A stretch of 8,391 nucleotides of DNA, from positions 1-8,391 of the forward strand of contig JAOULV010000046.1 in assembly GCA_029881835.1 (NCBI GenBank). Direction: 5' to 3'. The position numbers and the translations under genes are program-made. The notes beneath the pieces are model-generated. The model worked only from the letters and a program-made list of their open reading frames with translations, was not told where the DNA came from and searched no databases. This stretch comes from Rhodospirillaceae bacterium. Its GTDB lineage: Bacteria > Pseudomonadota > Alphaproteobacteria > Rhodospirillales > Magnetovibrionaceae. Shown here piece by piece: positions 1 through 6,827 of this stretch (position 1 is its first letter; each line of letters opens with the position of its first letter).

Positions 1-2
1 AC

Positions 3-1091
3 GTTGTTACCCAAAAAGGTCACGGTTACGAACCAGCCGAAAAATCGCCCGATAAATTTCATGGGGTTGGGCGTTTTGATGTGGTTACGGGCGCGCCTGA
101 AGAAAAAGAAAAATCAAACATACCGACCTACACCAAAGTTTTCTCTGATGAAATTGTCAGGCTTGGCGGGATTGATGAAAAAATTGTCGCCATTACTGCG
201 GCCATGCCATCGGGAACCGGGCTTGATGATTTTGCCGAAAAATATCCGAAACGCTTTTTTGATGTTGGCATTGCCGAACAGCACGCGGTTACCTTTGCCG
301 CCGGCCTTGCCGCCGAAGGGGTGAAGCCGTTTTGTGCAATCTATTCAACATTTATGCAGCGTGCTTATGATCAGTTAATTCATGATGTTGCCATCCAGAA
401 ACTGCCCGTCCGTTTCGCGCTTGACCGCGGTGGATTGGTCGGTGCCGATGGGGCGACCCATCATGGTTCGTTTGATCTGGCCTACCTTGGTTGCGTTCCG
501 GGGATTGTTGTAATGGCGCCCGCTGATGAGGCTGAACTTAAACACATGACCGCCACTGCGGCTGCGTTTGATGAAGGGCCGATCGCATTTAGATACCCGC
601 GCGGTGAAGGCGTTGGGGTGGAGCTTCCGGCCAAAGGCGTGCCGCTGGAAATAGGGCGTGGGCGCATAATGGTTGAGGGCGCAACAGTTGGCATAATTTC
701 CATTGGAACGCGATTAGCGGCAGCGTTAGAAGCGGGCGAGAGACTTGCGGCGCAGGGTTTTTCCACCACCGTTGTCGATGCAAGGTTCTTAAAACCGCTT
801 GACGAAGACTTGATCAAACGTATGGCTACCGAGCACGAAGTTTTGATTACCGTTGAAGAGGGGGCGCACGGCGGATTTGGTGCCGGGGTGGTTGAATTTT
901 TGACCAACCACGGTCTTATGGATCGCGGTTTGAAGGTGCGCACCATGGCTATCCCGGATATTTTCATCGATCAAGATAGCCAAGCAAACCAGCTTATTCA
1001 GGCTGGATTAAATTTTGAAAAAATAGTTGATGTTGCATTGGCGGCGCTTGGTAAAAGTGCCAAAAACATATCCACCAAAAGCAGCGCTTAA
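3..1091 (+). CDS. dxs: 1-deoxy-D-xylulose-5-phosphate synthase, C-terminal part (5' end outside window)
   Basis: DXS condenses pyruvate and glyceraldehyde 3-phosphate, using thiamine diphosphate, to make DXP, the entry to the MEP isoprenoid pathway and to DXP-dependent PLP synthesis; it is cytoplasmic. The frame is open from base 3 to the TAA at 1089-1091, giving 362 residues. It begins in the typical linker after the first domain (KGHGYEPAE, then DKFHGVGRFD). The pyrimidine-binding transketolase domain follows, with GIAEQHA at about residues 89-95 of the fragment; its Glu (codon 276-278) matches the catalytic Glu370 of the E. coli enzyme. Next come DRGGLVGADGATHHGSFDL (about 141-159) and the C-terminal transketolase domain with EEGAHGGFG. 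By alignment with E. coli about 280 N-terminal residues are missing, simply because the window starts here; nothing suggests a pseudogene. The stop codon overlaps the ribosome site of tlyA, so the two genes are probably co-transcribed. Confidence 0.97.
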   Translation, partial: VVTQKGHGYEPAEKSPDKFHGVGRFDVVTGAPEEKEKSNIPTYTKVFSDEIVRLGGIDEKIVAITAAMPSGTGLDDFAEKYPKRFFDVGIAEQHAVTFAAGLAAEGVKPFCAIYSTFMQRAYDQLIHDVAIQKLPVRFALDRGGLVGADGATHHGSFDLAYLGCVPGIVVMAPADEAELKHMTATAAAFDEGPIAFRYPRGEGVGVELPAKGVPLEIGRGRIMVEGATVGIISIGTRLAAALEAGERLAAQGFSTTVVDARFLKPLDEDLIKRMATEHEVLITVEEGAHGGFGAGVVEFLTNHGLMDRGLKVRTMAIPDIFIDQDSQANQLIQAGLNFEKIVDVALAALGKSAKNISTKSSA

Positions 1092-1099
1092 AGGCTAAA

Positions 1100-1846
1100 T
1101 TGTCAAAACCTGAAAAAATTCGTATTGACCAATTGTTGGTTGATCGCGGCCTAGTCGAAAGCAAGGCCAAAGCCCAGGCATTGATAATGGCCGGCAAGGT
1201 TTACAGCGACACCGTGCGAATGGATAAACCGGGACACAAGGTTTCGGTTGAAATCCCGCTTGAGGTCAAAGGTCAAGATCACCCGTGGGTATCGCGCGGT
1301 GGGGTAAAACTGGCCCATGGGTTAGAACATTTTTCCATAAACCCCGAAGGCATGGTTTGCCTTGATGTTGGCGCATCAACCGGCGGTTTCACCGATGTGT
1401 TACTGCAAAATGGCGCTGCCAAGGTTTATGCGGTTGATGTCGGTCATGGGCAATTGGCGTGGAAGTTGCGCGAAGATGCGCGCGTGGTGGTGCTGGAAAA
1501 AACCAATGCCCGCCACTTAACATCTGAACAAATACCAGAACCGATTGACCTTATTGTTTGCGATGCATCGTTCATCGGGTTACAGACCTTGTTGCCGGCA
1601 AGCCTTGCGTTGGCGGCAGGTGGCGCACACCTGATAGCGCTCATCAAACCACAGTTCGAGGTCGGCAAAGACCAGGTCGGCAAGGGTGGCGTGGTTCGCG
1701 ACCCCGAATTGCATCTTGAGGTTTGTGATAAAATACAAAACTGGTTAGCGGGAATTGATGGTTGGGATGTATTGGGGGTTTGTCCAAGCCCGATCAAAGG
1801 ACCAGAAGGCAATGTCGAATTTTTAATTGCCGCGCGTAAACATTAA
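1100..1846 (+). CDS. tlyA: TlyA family rRNA (cytidine-2'-O)-methyltransferase, S4 domain protein
   Basis: TlyA enzymes 2'-O-methylate cytidines of 16S and/or 23S rRNA using S-adenosylmethionine; older annotation calls them hemolysin A. The protein has 248 residues, the usual family length. An N-terminal S4 RNA-binding domain spans about residues 6-60 (IRIDQLLVDRGL, then a short linker HPWVSRGG). A FtsJ-like Rossmann methyltransferase domain follows, with the SAM-binding loop DVGASTGGF at 89-97. The catalytic tetrad of the family is visible as K70, D155 (in CDASF), K183 (in IKPQFE) and E240 (in GNVEF). The start is TTG, chosen because AAAGG (1090-1094) lies 5 nt upstream and no in-frame ATG precedes the S4 domain. 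The gene sits 8 nt after dxs, a common proteobacterial arrangement. Whether it acts on one or both rRNAs cannot be told from sequence alone. Confidence 0.95.
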   Translation: MSKPEKIRIDQLLVDRGLVESKAKAQALIMAGKVYSDTVRMDKPGHKVSVEIPLEVKGQDHPWVSRGGVKLAHGLEHFSINPEGMVCLDVGASTGGFTDVLLQNGAAKVYAVDVGHGQLAWKLREDARVVVLEKTNARHLTSEQIPEPIDLIVCDASFIGLQTLLPASLALAAGGAHLIALIKPQFEVGKDQVGKGGVVRDPELHLEVCDKIQNWLAGIDGWDVLGVCPSPIKGPEGNVEFLIAARKH

Positions 1847-1848
1847 TT

Positions 1849-1901
1849 AAAAAAACAACCCCGGAATTCCGGCACGAGGGGTGCACCATTAAATTCCGGG
1901 G
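1849..1901 (-). terminator. Rho-independent terminator of the rhodanese gene, with nested hairpin
   Basis: A perfect 10-bp inverted repeat, CCCCGGAATT at 1859-1868 and AATTCCGGGG at 1892-1901, encloses a 23-nt loop. The loop has a smaller stem of its own (GCAC 1872-1875 with GTGC 1881-1884). Read on the minus strand, the stem is followed at once by TTG and seven T residues (1855-1849), the classical intrinsic terminator form. It starts 51 nt past the stop codon of the minus-strand rhodanese gene. On the plus strand the stem is preceded by the A run and followed by mixed sequence, so it is a poor terminator for tlyA, although the hairpin could still protect the tlyA mRNA 3' end. Confidence 0.8.
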
Positions 1902-1952
1902 CTGGTACCTGGGAAGGAATTATTGCTGGTCAGTTGTTAATGGTTTTATGGC

Positions 1953-2333
1953 TTAATCTTCTTCAACGGGCAAACCATCTTCGCGCCACTGGTTAATGCC
2001 GCCTTTCATGTGGATTACTTTCGTAAAACCCGCATTCATCAATTGTTTGGCCGCGGCGGCTGAGCGTTTGCCAACTGCGCACATCAATACAACTTCGGTT
2101 CCGGAAATTACCGGAAAATGTTCGGCCTCAAAAAAGCTAAGCGGCATTAAAAACGCACCGGGTATGCGGATGTTTTCATATTCGCTGGCTTCACGCACAT
2201 CAACAATTATGGATCGGCCGCAAGTGATGCGCTGGTGAACCTCGGTTGGTTCGAGCTCAATAAATTCAGATGAGCTCATCCCTGTGCTTTCGTCTATGCG
2301 GATAACTTCTGCGCTCATGGCGGTAAGTCCCAT
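1953..2333 (-). CDS. Single-domain rhodanese-like protein (sulfurtransferase)
   Basis: Rhodanese domains carry sulfane sulfur as a persulfide on an active-site Cys and pass it to acceptors; the physiological acceptor here is unknown. The 126-residue product is essentially one domain. It has the entry motif VDVREASEYENIRIPGA (about 44-60), active-site Cys85 in the loop CAVGKRS, and the closing motif GGINQWREDGLPVE. There is no signal peptide or membrane segment, so it is probably cytoplasmic. Three starts are possible: ATG at 2333 (used here), 2318 and 2279. None has a convincing Shine-Dalgarno sequence, and the first about 20 residues are not part of the domain. The gene stands alone, convergent with tlyA, with its own very strong predicted promoter (2363-2391) and terminator (1849-1901), so it is likely a single-gene transcript. 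Domain assignment is secure; the role is not. Confidence 0.92.
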   Translation of the reverse strand: MGLTAMSAEVIRIDESTGMSSSEFIELEPTEVHQRITCGRSIIVDVREASEYENIRIPGAFLMPLSFFEAEHFPVISGTEVVLMCAVGKRSAAAAKQLMNAGFTKVIHMKGGINQWREDGLPVEED

Positions 2334-2362
2334 TTAATAAATAACATTTTAAACTGTACAAT

Positions 2363-2391
2363 ATTATAATAGCACTAATTAAAATTGTCAA
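2363..2391 (-). promoter_or_regulatory. Consensus sigma70-type promoter of the rhodanese gene
   Basis: On the minus strand, TTGACA (2391-2386) is followed by a 17-bp spacer and TATAAT (2368-2363). Both hexamers and the spacer match the housekeeping consensus exactly. The DNA just upstream of the -35 box (2392-2460) is almost pure A+T, which would suit an UP element binding the RNA polymerase alpha subunit. Transcription would start near 2356, giving a leader of about 23 nt before the ATG at 2333, with no Shine-Dalgarno sequence. The exactness of the match, in the right place and orientation, makes chance less likely even in AT-rich DNA; activity is inferred. Confidence 0.75.
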
Positions 2392-2421
2392 ATATAAATA
2401 ATAAACAAAAATATAATGTAT

Positions 2422-2456
2422 AATAAGTTATTTTATCATACAAAACAATAAGTTAT
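2422..2456. repeat. Two direct copies of a 10-bp motif, AATAAGTTAT
   Basis: AATAAGTTAT occurs at 2422-2431 and again at 2447-2456, 25 bp apart from start to start. Its last nine bases (ATAA-G-TTAT) form a near-perfect palindrome about a central G. Both copies lie between the aroC stop codon (2477) and the -35 box of the rhodanese promoter (2391), starting 31 bp upstream of that box. They could be operator half-sites or part of the UP region. In sequence this AT-rich (bases 2341-2460 hold 17 G+C of 120) short repeats also arise by chance. No other copies were noticed in the window. Confidence 0.4.
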
Positions 2457-2476
2457 CAAAAATATGAGAAATCCAG

Positions 2477-3547
2477 TTATCCGCACTGCGCCTTAAAACG
2501 CAATAAATGATCGGCCAGCACCAGCGCCAGCATGGCCTCGGCAATGGGAACGGCACGGATACCGACACAAGGGTCATGGCGGCCCTTGGTGGATATGGTG
2601 GTTTGTTTGCCGTCCTTGGTTATGGTTTTTCTGGGTGTCAGAATTGAGCTGGTGGGTTTGACCGCAAAGCGCGCCACAATGTCTTGGCCAGAAGAAATGC
2701 CGCCCAATGTTCCGCCTGAATTATTAGAAAGAAACACAGCCTTGCCTTTTTCCATGCGGATTTCATCGGCATTTTCAACACCGGTCAATTCGGCCGCAGC
2801 AAAGCCAGCGCCAATTTCAACTCCTTTGACCGCAGGAATGGACATCAATGCTTTTGCTATGTCGGCATCAAGGCGATCAAAAACAGGTTCGCCAAGGCCG
2901 GCAGGAACACCGCTTGCCATTACCTCAATCACTGCGCCGGCGGAATTGCCGTCTTTGCGGATTGCATCCAGATAATCCGCCCACACTTTGGCGGCGTCAC
3001 TGTCAGGACCGAAAAACGGGTTCTTTGAAACGTTGGCCCACTTGAATTTTTTGGGGTCAATCGCGTGTGGCCCAATTTGTATTACCGCACCGCGCAACTT
3101 TATAGAGTTACCCAAAACCTTGCGCGCAATTGCGCCGGCGGCAACCCGCACAGCGGTTTCGCGCGCGCTGGAACGCCCGCCACCACGATAATCGCGGATG
3201 CCGTATTTGGCCTCATAAGAAAAATCGGCATGGCCGGGGCGGAATTTGTTTTTAATGTCGGAATAGTCTTTCGAACGGGTATCGACGTTTTTTATCAGCA
3301 ATCCAATGGGTGCGCCGGTGGTTTTGCCTTCAAATACGCCAGAAAGTATTTCAATTTTGTCCGGTTCTTTGCGTTGGGTGGTAAAGCGCGATTGCCCTGG
3401 TTTGCGCTTGTCCAAAAACGGCTGAATATCTTTTTCTGAAAGCTTAATCCCCGGTGGGCAGCCGTCAACCACACCGCCGATTGCGGGGCCGTGGCTTTCA
3501 CCAAATGTGGTGAGCTTGAAAATTTCACCAAATGTGTTTCCGGGCAT
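2477..3547 (-). CDS. aroC: Chorismate synthase
   Basis: AroC converts 5-enolpyruvylshikimate 3-phosphate to chorismate, the last step of the shikimate pathway, using reduced FMN without net redox change. The 356-residue length is normal and the protein is cytoplasmic. Signature stretches are present in order: FGESHGPAIGG (15-25, with conserved His19), RPGHADFSYEAKYG (103-116, with conserved His106), RDYRGGGRSSARET (118-131), and near the C-terminus GRHDPCVGIRAVPIAEAM (322-339). The ATG at 3547 is supported by AAGGAA (3555-3560) 7 nt upstream, which lies directly after the fabI stop codon. The gene is second in a minus-strand pair with fabI (15 nt gap). No hairpin terminator was seen after it: the next 120 bp are AT-rich, and transcripts might run on into the rhodanese gene. 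Confidence 0.98.
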   Translation of the reverse strand: MPGNTFGEIFKLTTFGESHGPAIGGVVDGCPPGIKLSEKDIQPFLDKRKPGQSRFTTQRKEPDKIEILSGVFEGKTTGAPIGLLIKNVDTRSKDYSDIKNKFRPGHADFSYEAKYGIRDYRGGGRSSARETAVRVAAGAIARKVLGNSIKLRGAVIQIGPHAIDPKKFKWANVSKNPFFGPDSDAAKVWADYLDAIRKDGNSAGAVIEVMASGVPAGLGEPVFDRLDADIAKALMSIPAVKGVEIGAGFAAAELTGVENADEIRMEKGKAVFLSNNSGGTLGGISSGQDIVARFAVKPTSSILTPRKTITKDGKQTTISTKGRHDPCVGIRAVPIAEAMLALVLADHLLRFKAQCG

Positions 3548-3562
3548 TAAACTGTTCCTTTG

Positions 3563-4375
3563 TTATACGGTTGAAATGTCTGGCGCGTCGGCCGCTTTCA
3601 TGCCGACTACATTATAACCGCAATCAACATAATGCACCTCGCCGGTAACCCCGCTTGCCAGTGGCGACAGCAGGTAAAGACCGGCCCCGCCAACATCATC
3701 CAAGGTTACGTTGCGTCTTAAGGGGGAATTGTATTCGTTCCATTTCATGATGTAACGGAAATCGCCAATGCCGCTGGCGGCCAGTGTTTTCATCGGCCCG
3801 GCAGAAAGGGCATTAACCCGTATTCCATCCTTGCCCAAATCTTCGGCCAGATAACGCACGCTTGCTTCCAATGCGGCCTTGGCAACACCCATAACATTAT
3901 AATGGGGTATTACTTTTTCTGCCCCGTAATAGCTAAGCGTTAATAACGACCCGCCGGGGTTAAGTAGCGGTTGGGCATGTTTTGCCACATGGGTGAACGA
4001 AAATACCGAAATTTCCATGGAGTTCAGAAAGTTTTCCCGCGTGGTGTCAATATAGCGACCCTTGAGTTCGTCTTTGTCGGAATAGGCAACAGCATGAACA
4101 ACAAAATCCAGGCTTCCCCAGCGTGATTTAATTTCACCGAACGCCGCTTCAAGGCTGGCATAATCAGTAACGTCGCAAGGAATAATAAAATCGGTTCCCA
4201 GTTCCACGCCCAATGGCTCAACCCTTTTTTTTAGGGCATCGCCCTGATAGGTCAGCGCAAGTTCGGCACCTTGGCCCCGAAGGTGGCTGGCAATGCCCCA
4301 GGCGATTGAGCGGTTGTTGGCAACACCCATTACAAGTCCGCGCTTTCCAGCCATTAAAGGTTCGGTATTGGTCAT
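3563..4375 (-). CDS. fabI: Enoyl-[acyl-carrier-protein] reductase (NADH), FabI
   Basis: FabI reduces trans-2-enoyl-ACP to acyl-ACP with NAD(P)H, the last step of each fatty-acid elongation cycle. The 270-residue protein is a short-chain dehydrogenase fold of normal length. Seen in order are the nucleotide-binding start GKRGLVMGVANNRSIAWGIA (10-29), a cofactor-contact segment CDVTD (67-71), and HAVAYSDKDELKGRY (94-108), a form I associate with alphaproteobacterial FabI. The catalytic set is Y159-x6-K166 with Y149 upstream, equivalent to E. coli Y146, Y156 and K163. By eye, Ala97 occupies the position of E. coli Gly93 in the inhibitor-binding loop. ATG at 4375 is preceded by GGGA about 6 nt away; a second in-frame ATG (residue 8) is possible because the conserved fold starts only after it. 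fabI leads the fabI-aroC pair. Confidence 0.97.
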   Translation of the reverse strand: MTNTEPLMAGKRGLVMGVANNRSIAWGIASHLRGQGAELALTYQGDALKKRVEPLGVELGTDFIIPCDVTDYASLEAAFGEIKSRWGSLDFVVHAVAYSDKDELKGRYIDTTRENFLNSMEISVFSFTHVAKHAQPLLNPGGSLLTLSYYGAEKVIPHYNVMGVAKAALEASVRYLAEDLGKDGIRVNALSAGPMKTLAASGIGDFRYIMKWNEYNSPLRRNVTLDDVGGAGLYLLSPLASGVTGEVHYVDCGYNVVGMKAADAPDISTV

Positions 4376-4574
4376 TTTTTTCCCATTTATTGCTAAGGTT
4401 TTATTTCTTAAAGGTTGGTTATTTTGACACCCAAAAACACTTTACACCAAACTACCCTTGGCAAAAAGCACAAGAAAGCAGGAAATGTGATTGTTTTTTA
4501 GTCGCTTTGGGGTTTTTATGCATCGGTGTATGATGCCTCAAATTGGGTTAACAGACGGTTGCGTGACGCAAAAG
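4376..4574. promoter_or_regulatory. Divergent spacer between fabI and the yihY-like gene
   Basis: This 199-bp stretch must hold the promoters for fabI (leftward) and the YihY-type gene (rightward). For the rightward gene the best candidate is TATGAT (4529-4534), with TTGGGG 16 bp upstream (4507-4512), a -10 with one mismatch and a weak -35; transcription would then start near 4541. A TTGACA at 4424-4429 has no good -10 partner. For fabI no box pair stands out. The hexamer AAGGTT occurs twice in direct order (4395-4400 and 4411-4416), close upstream of fabI, of unknown meaning. All of this is motif reading by eye. Confidence 0.35.
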
Positions 4575-5852
4575 ATGACAGATAAACAAACGCCACCCCA
4601 AATAAGGGAAAATAGGGTCAGCCCCATAATTAATGGCGGTTTTATTGCAGATTTTTTTGCCTTTTCACGTCTTGTGTTCAGGCGTTTCGGCAATGACGGC
4701 GGGATGCGCATTGCGGCATCATTAAGCTACACATCGCTGCTGGCCATTGTGCCGTTGGGTACCATAGCTTTTGCCATATTAAAGGCATTTCCGGTTTTTG
4801 ACAGCATTCGTGACCGCCTCCAAGGGTTGGTGTTCGACGCTTTTTTGCCGGAAACCATTAGTAACGTGCAGGAGCATTTTTCAAACTTTGTCGGCAAAGC
4901 AGGGGGGCTTACGGCAATCGGCATTGTTGCCCTGGCGTTGGTTGCCGTTATGTTACTGGCAACAATAGAAGCCGCATTGAACGATATTTTTAGGGTTAAA
5001 TCCAAACGCGCCTTCGTTCCGCGTATGATGATGTTTTGGGCGGTGTTGACCATGGGGCCAATGCTGATGGGCGCAAGCTTGTCATTGGCGACATATCTGT
5101 TTGCCATTACCAAAATGACAGACGTTAGCAACCTATCGGGGATTGGCTGGCTTATGACCAAATCCGTTCCAACGGTATTGGCAATTTTTGCCTTCAGTGT
5201 CTTTTATGCAATTGTTCCATATCGCCCGGTAAAGGTTTTTCACGCGCTGATCGGCGGGATATCGGCGGGGCTGTTGTTTGCGTTGGTTAGAAAAGGGTTT
5301 GCATTTTATGTTGAGGCATTTCCCGCGTATCAAACCCTTTATGGCGCGCTTTCCGTAATACCAATTTTTCTTATCTGGATGTATCTGTCTTGGGCGGTTG
5401 TGCTTATTGGGGCAGAGGTAACGGCATCAATGCCCGAATGGGGAAGAAAAGGGGAAAAGGGTTCTTTGCTGTCTCTTTCGCCAGCGGGTCGTCTTGTTAT
5501 TGCTTTAAAATTGCTCGAGGTTCTGTGGCGCCAATCGCGCGGTGAGCTTGCAGATACCGATGTTGAAAGTGCTGTTTCCCATAGCGATAAAGCGGGCTCT
5601 GATGTTTTTGCAGAAATGCTTGACGCGCTTCGTCAGGCGGGCTTGGTCGCGTTGAGCGATGATGAAAAGTGGATTTTATGCCGCGACCTTTCATTACTTA
5701 CTTTGGCCCAGCTTTCCTATGGACTTGGCCTTGCGCCCAATGCCAATGATATTGTGGATGACAGTGATGGGTGGGCTGAACGCTTGAAATCAGCGCTGGA
5801 TAGTTCGGCCGATGGCTGGAACCGTGGCGTCGCAAGCTTGTTTTTAGGGTAA
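4575..5852 (+). CDS. YihY/UPF0761 family inner-membrane protein (formerly 'ribonuclease BN')
   Basis: These are multi-pass inner-membrane proteins of unknown function; the old RNase BN label came from a mistaken gene assignment. From ATG 4575 the product has 425 residues. It contains the family signatures ASLSYTSLLAIVPL (48-61) and YGALSVIPIFLIWMYLSW (256-273), followed by LIGAEV. About six hydrophobic segments are visible, near residues 48-72, 112-132, 152-178, 198-216, 223-240 and 256-282. Residues about 300-388 form a soluble C-terminal part resembling a winged-helix-like extension found in longer family members. The start is uncertain: an in-frame TTG at 4491 has a good AGGA site 7 nt upstream and would add 28 residues, and ATGs at 4518, 4530 and 4533 are also in frame. 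I chose 4575 because the distance to the first membrane segment then matches E. coli YihY. The gene is convergent with the J-domain gene, with a 12-nt gap. Confidence 0.9.
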   Translation: MTDKQTPPQIRENRVSPIINGGFIADFFAFSRLVFRRFGNDGGMRIAASLSYTSLLAIVPLGTIAFAILKAFPVFDSIRDRLQGLVFDAFLPETISNVQEHFSNFVGKAGGLTAIGIVALALVAVMLLATIEAALNDIFRVKSKRAFVPRMMMFWAVLTMGPMLMGASLSLATYLFAITKMTDVSNLSGIGWLMTKSVPTVLAIFAFSVFYAIVPYRPVKVFHALIGGISAGLLFALVRKGFAFYVEAFPAYQTLYGALSVIPIFLIWMYLSWAVVLIGAEVTASMPEWGRKGEKGSLLSLSPAGRLVIALKLLEVLWRQSRGELADTDVESAVSHSDKAGSDVFAEMLDALRQAGLVALSDDEKWILCRDLSLLTLAQLSYGLGLAPNANDIVDDSDGWAERLKSALDSSADGWNRGVASLFLG

Positions 5853-5864
5853 AAGCAAAGGTCG

Positions 5865-6791
5865 CTAATTTACCACCGACTTTTTCTTGCTGTTTTTTTC
5901 ATCAATCGAACTTTTGGAAACTTTCTTGTTTCTGGGGTTGTATGGGTTTGCCCGGACCCATGTGCGAATGAAATCGCTAAACGATTGATTGGCTTTTTCC
6001 GGAAGCATCACATTTAATGTAATGTATTGATCACCAACCGTTCCGTTACCAATGTTAATTCCGCGCCCTTTTAAGCGCAGGCGGGTGCCACCGTTGGAAT
6101 CTTTGGGTATGTTAAGTGAAACAACGCCGTGAATGGTTTGGGCCTCTATTTTAGCGCCAAACAGAGCCTCATCAATGCTGATGGGAAGTTCGGAAAAAAT
6201 ATCCAAACCCTTGCGGGTGAAAACCGGATCCGGCGCTATTTTTATTTCCACCATGGCGTCACCACTGATTCCACCACCCGTTCCCGCCATGCCTTGGCCT
6301 TTTAGGCGCAGAACCTGTCCGTCTTCTGTTCCGGGTGGTATTTTTACCTTCAGTGATTTGTTGGTCGCCATGCGAACGGTTTTGTTGATACCAAGTGCGG
6401 CTTCGGCAAACGGAACATTAAGGGTGTAGTTTACGCTTGCCCCGTTGGCTTTTAGTGAAGTTTTTTTCTGCCTATCTTTGAAAAAATGTTCAAATCTGCT
6501 TTTTTGGTTTTTGCTGCCGGGATGCGACCTGGAAGGACTGGAAGAAAACCCAAAACCACCATGTTTTTCGTTGCCATTCGCATCAATTTCGCCTGAATCA
6601 AATTTTTTGCGCTTGGCGGGGTTTGAAAGTATCGCGTAGGCACTGGAAATTTTTTTAAAACGATCTTCAGCCGCGCTGTCACCGGGTTTTGAATCCGGGT
6701 GGTTTTCCCGGGCAAGACGGCGATATTGATTTTTAATAGCTTGCTCGCTTGCGTTTTTTGACACGCCTAAAATGCTGTAGGGGTCATGCAT
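5865..6791 (-). CDS. J-domain co-chaperone, class B (CbpA/DnaJ-like without zinc finger)
   Basis: J-domain proteins stimulate the ATPase of Hsp70 (DnaK) and deliver clients to it in the cytoplasm. The 308-residue product starts with a J domain (about 3-66: DPYSILGV, basic helix II YRRLAR, the invariant HPD at 31-33, then FKKISSAYAIL). A short linker with a small Gly/Phe patch (HGGFGF, 77-82) follows. Then come two beta-rich substrate-binding domains: CTD I from about 118 (VNYTLNVPFAEAALG, with VKIPPGTEDGQVLRLKGQG) and CTD II from about 195 (ELPISIDEALFG, IPKDSNGGTRLRLKGRGI). No CxxCxGxG repeats are present, so this is the CbpA type and not canonical DnaJ. The C-terminus ends in a Lys/Ser-rich tail (288-308) of unknown role. 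The start at 6791 is the first residue before the J-domain core. It lies 36 nt after the lipoprotein gene on the same strand and may share its transcript. Confidence 0.95.
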   Translation of the reverse strand: MHDPYSILGVSKNASEQAIKNQYRRLARENHPDSKPGDSAAEDRFKKISSAYAILSNPAKRKKFDSGEIDANGNEKHGGFGFSSSPSRSHPGSKNQKSRFEHFFKDRQKKTSLKANGASVNYTLNVPFAEAALGINKTVRMATNKSLKVKIPPGTEDGQVLRLKGQGMAGTGGGISGDAMVEIKIAPDPVFTRKGLDIFSELPISIDEALFGAKIEAQTIHGVVSLNIPKDSNGGTRLRLKGRGINIGNGTVGDQYITLNVMLPEKANQSFSDFIRTWVRANPYNPRNKKVSKSSIDEKNSKKKSVVN

Positions 6792-6827
6792 TTGGTTAAA
6801 TCTCTTTCAATAATAAAAAAATATTAT

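Noticed and set aside
482..967. Long open frame on the minus strand across dxs (161 codons).
   Set aside because: It lies wholly opposite the strongly conserved dxs sequence, its translation is Ser/Pro/Ala-rich without any recognisable domain, and it has no promoter or ribosome site.
1863..1879. Likeness to a cDNA-library EcoRI adapter (GAATTC followed by GGCACGAGG), hinting at cloning-vector contamination.
   Set aside because: There is an extra C compared with the adapter. The GGAATT part is fully explained as one arm of a perfect stem whose partner lies at 1892-1901, and the element is joined to a proper T run for the neighbouring gene. A natural terminator is the simpler reading.
2411..2424. 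TATAAT-like hexamers on the plus strand (2412-2417 and 2419-2424) that could be a promoter antisense to aroC.
   Set aside because: No -35 box lies at a suitable distance (the nearest TTGTCA is 21 bp or more away), and such hexamers are expected by chance in DNA with about 14% GC.
5832..5844. CAAGCTTG followed by T residues at the end of the YihY-type gene, considered as a terminator.
   Set aside because: The palindrome is only 8 bp with no room for a loop, so it cannot form a stable RNA hairpin.
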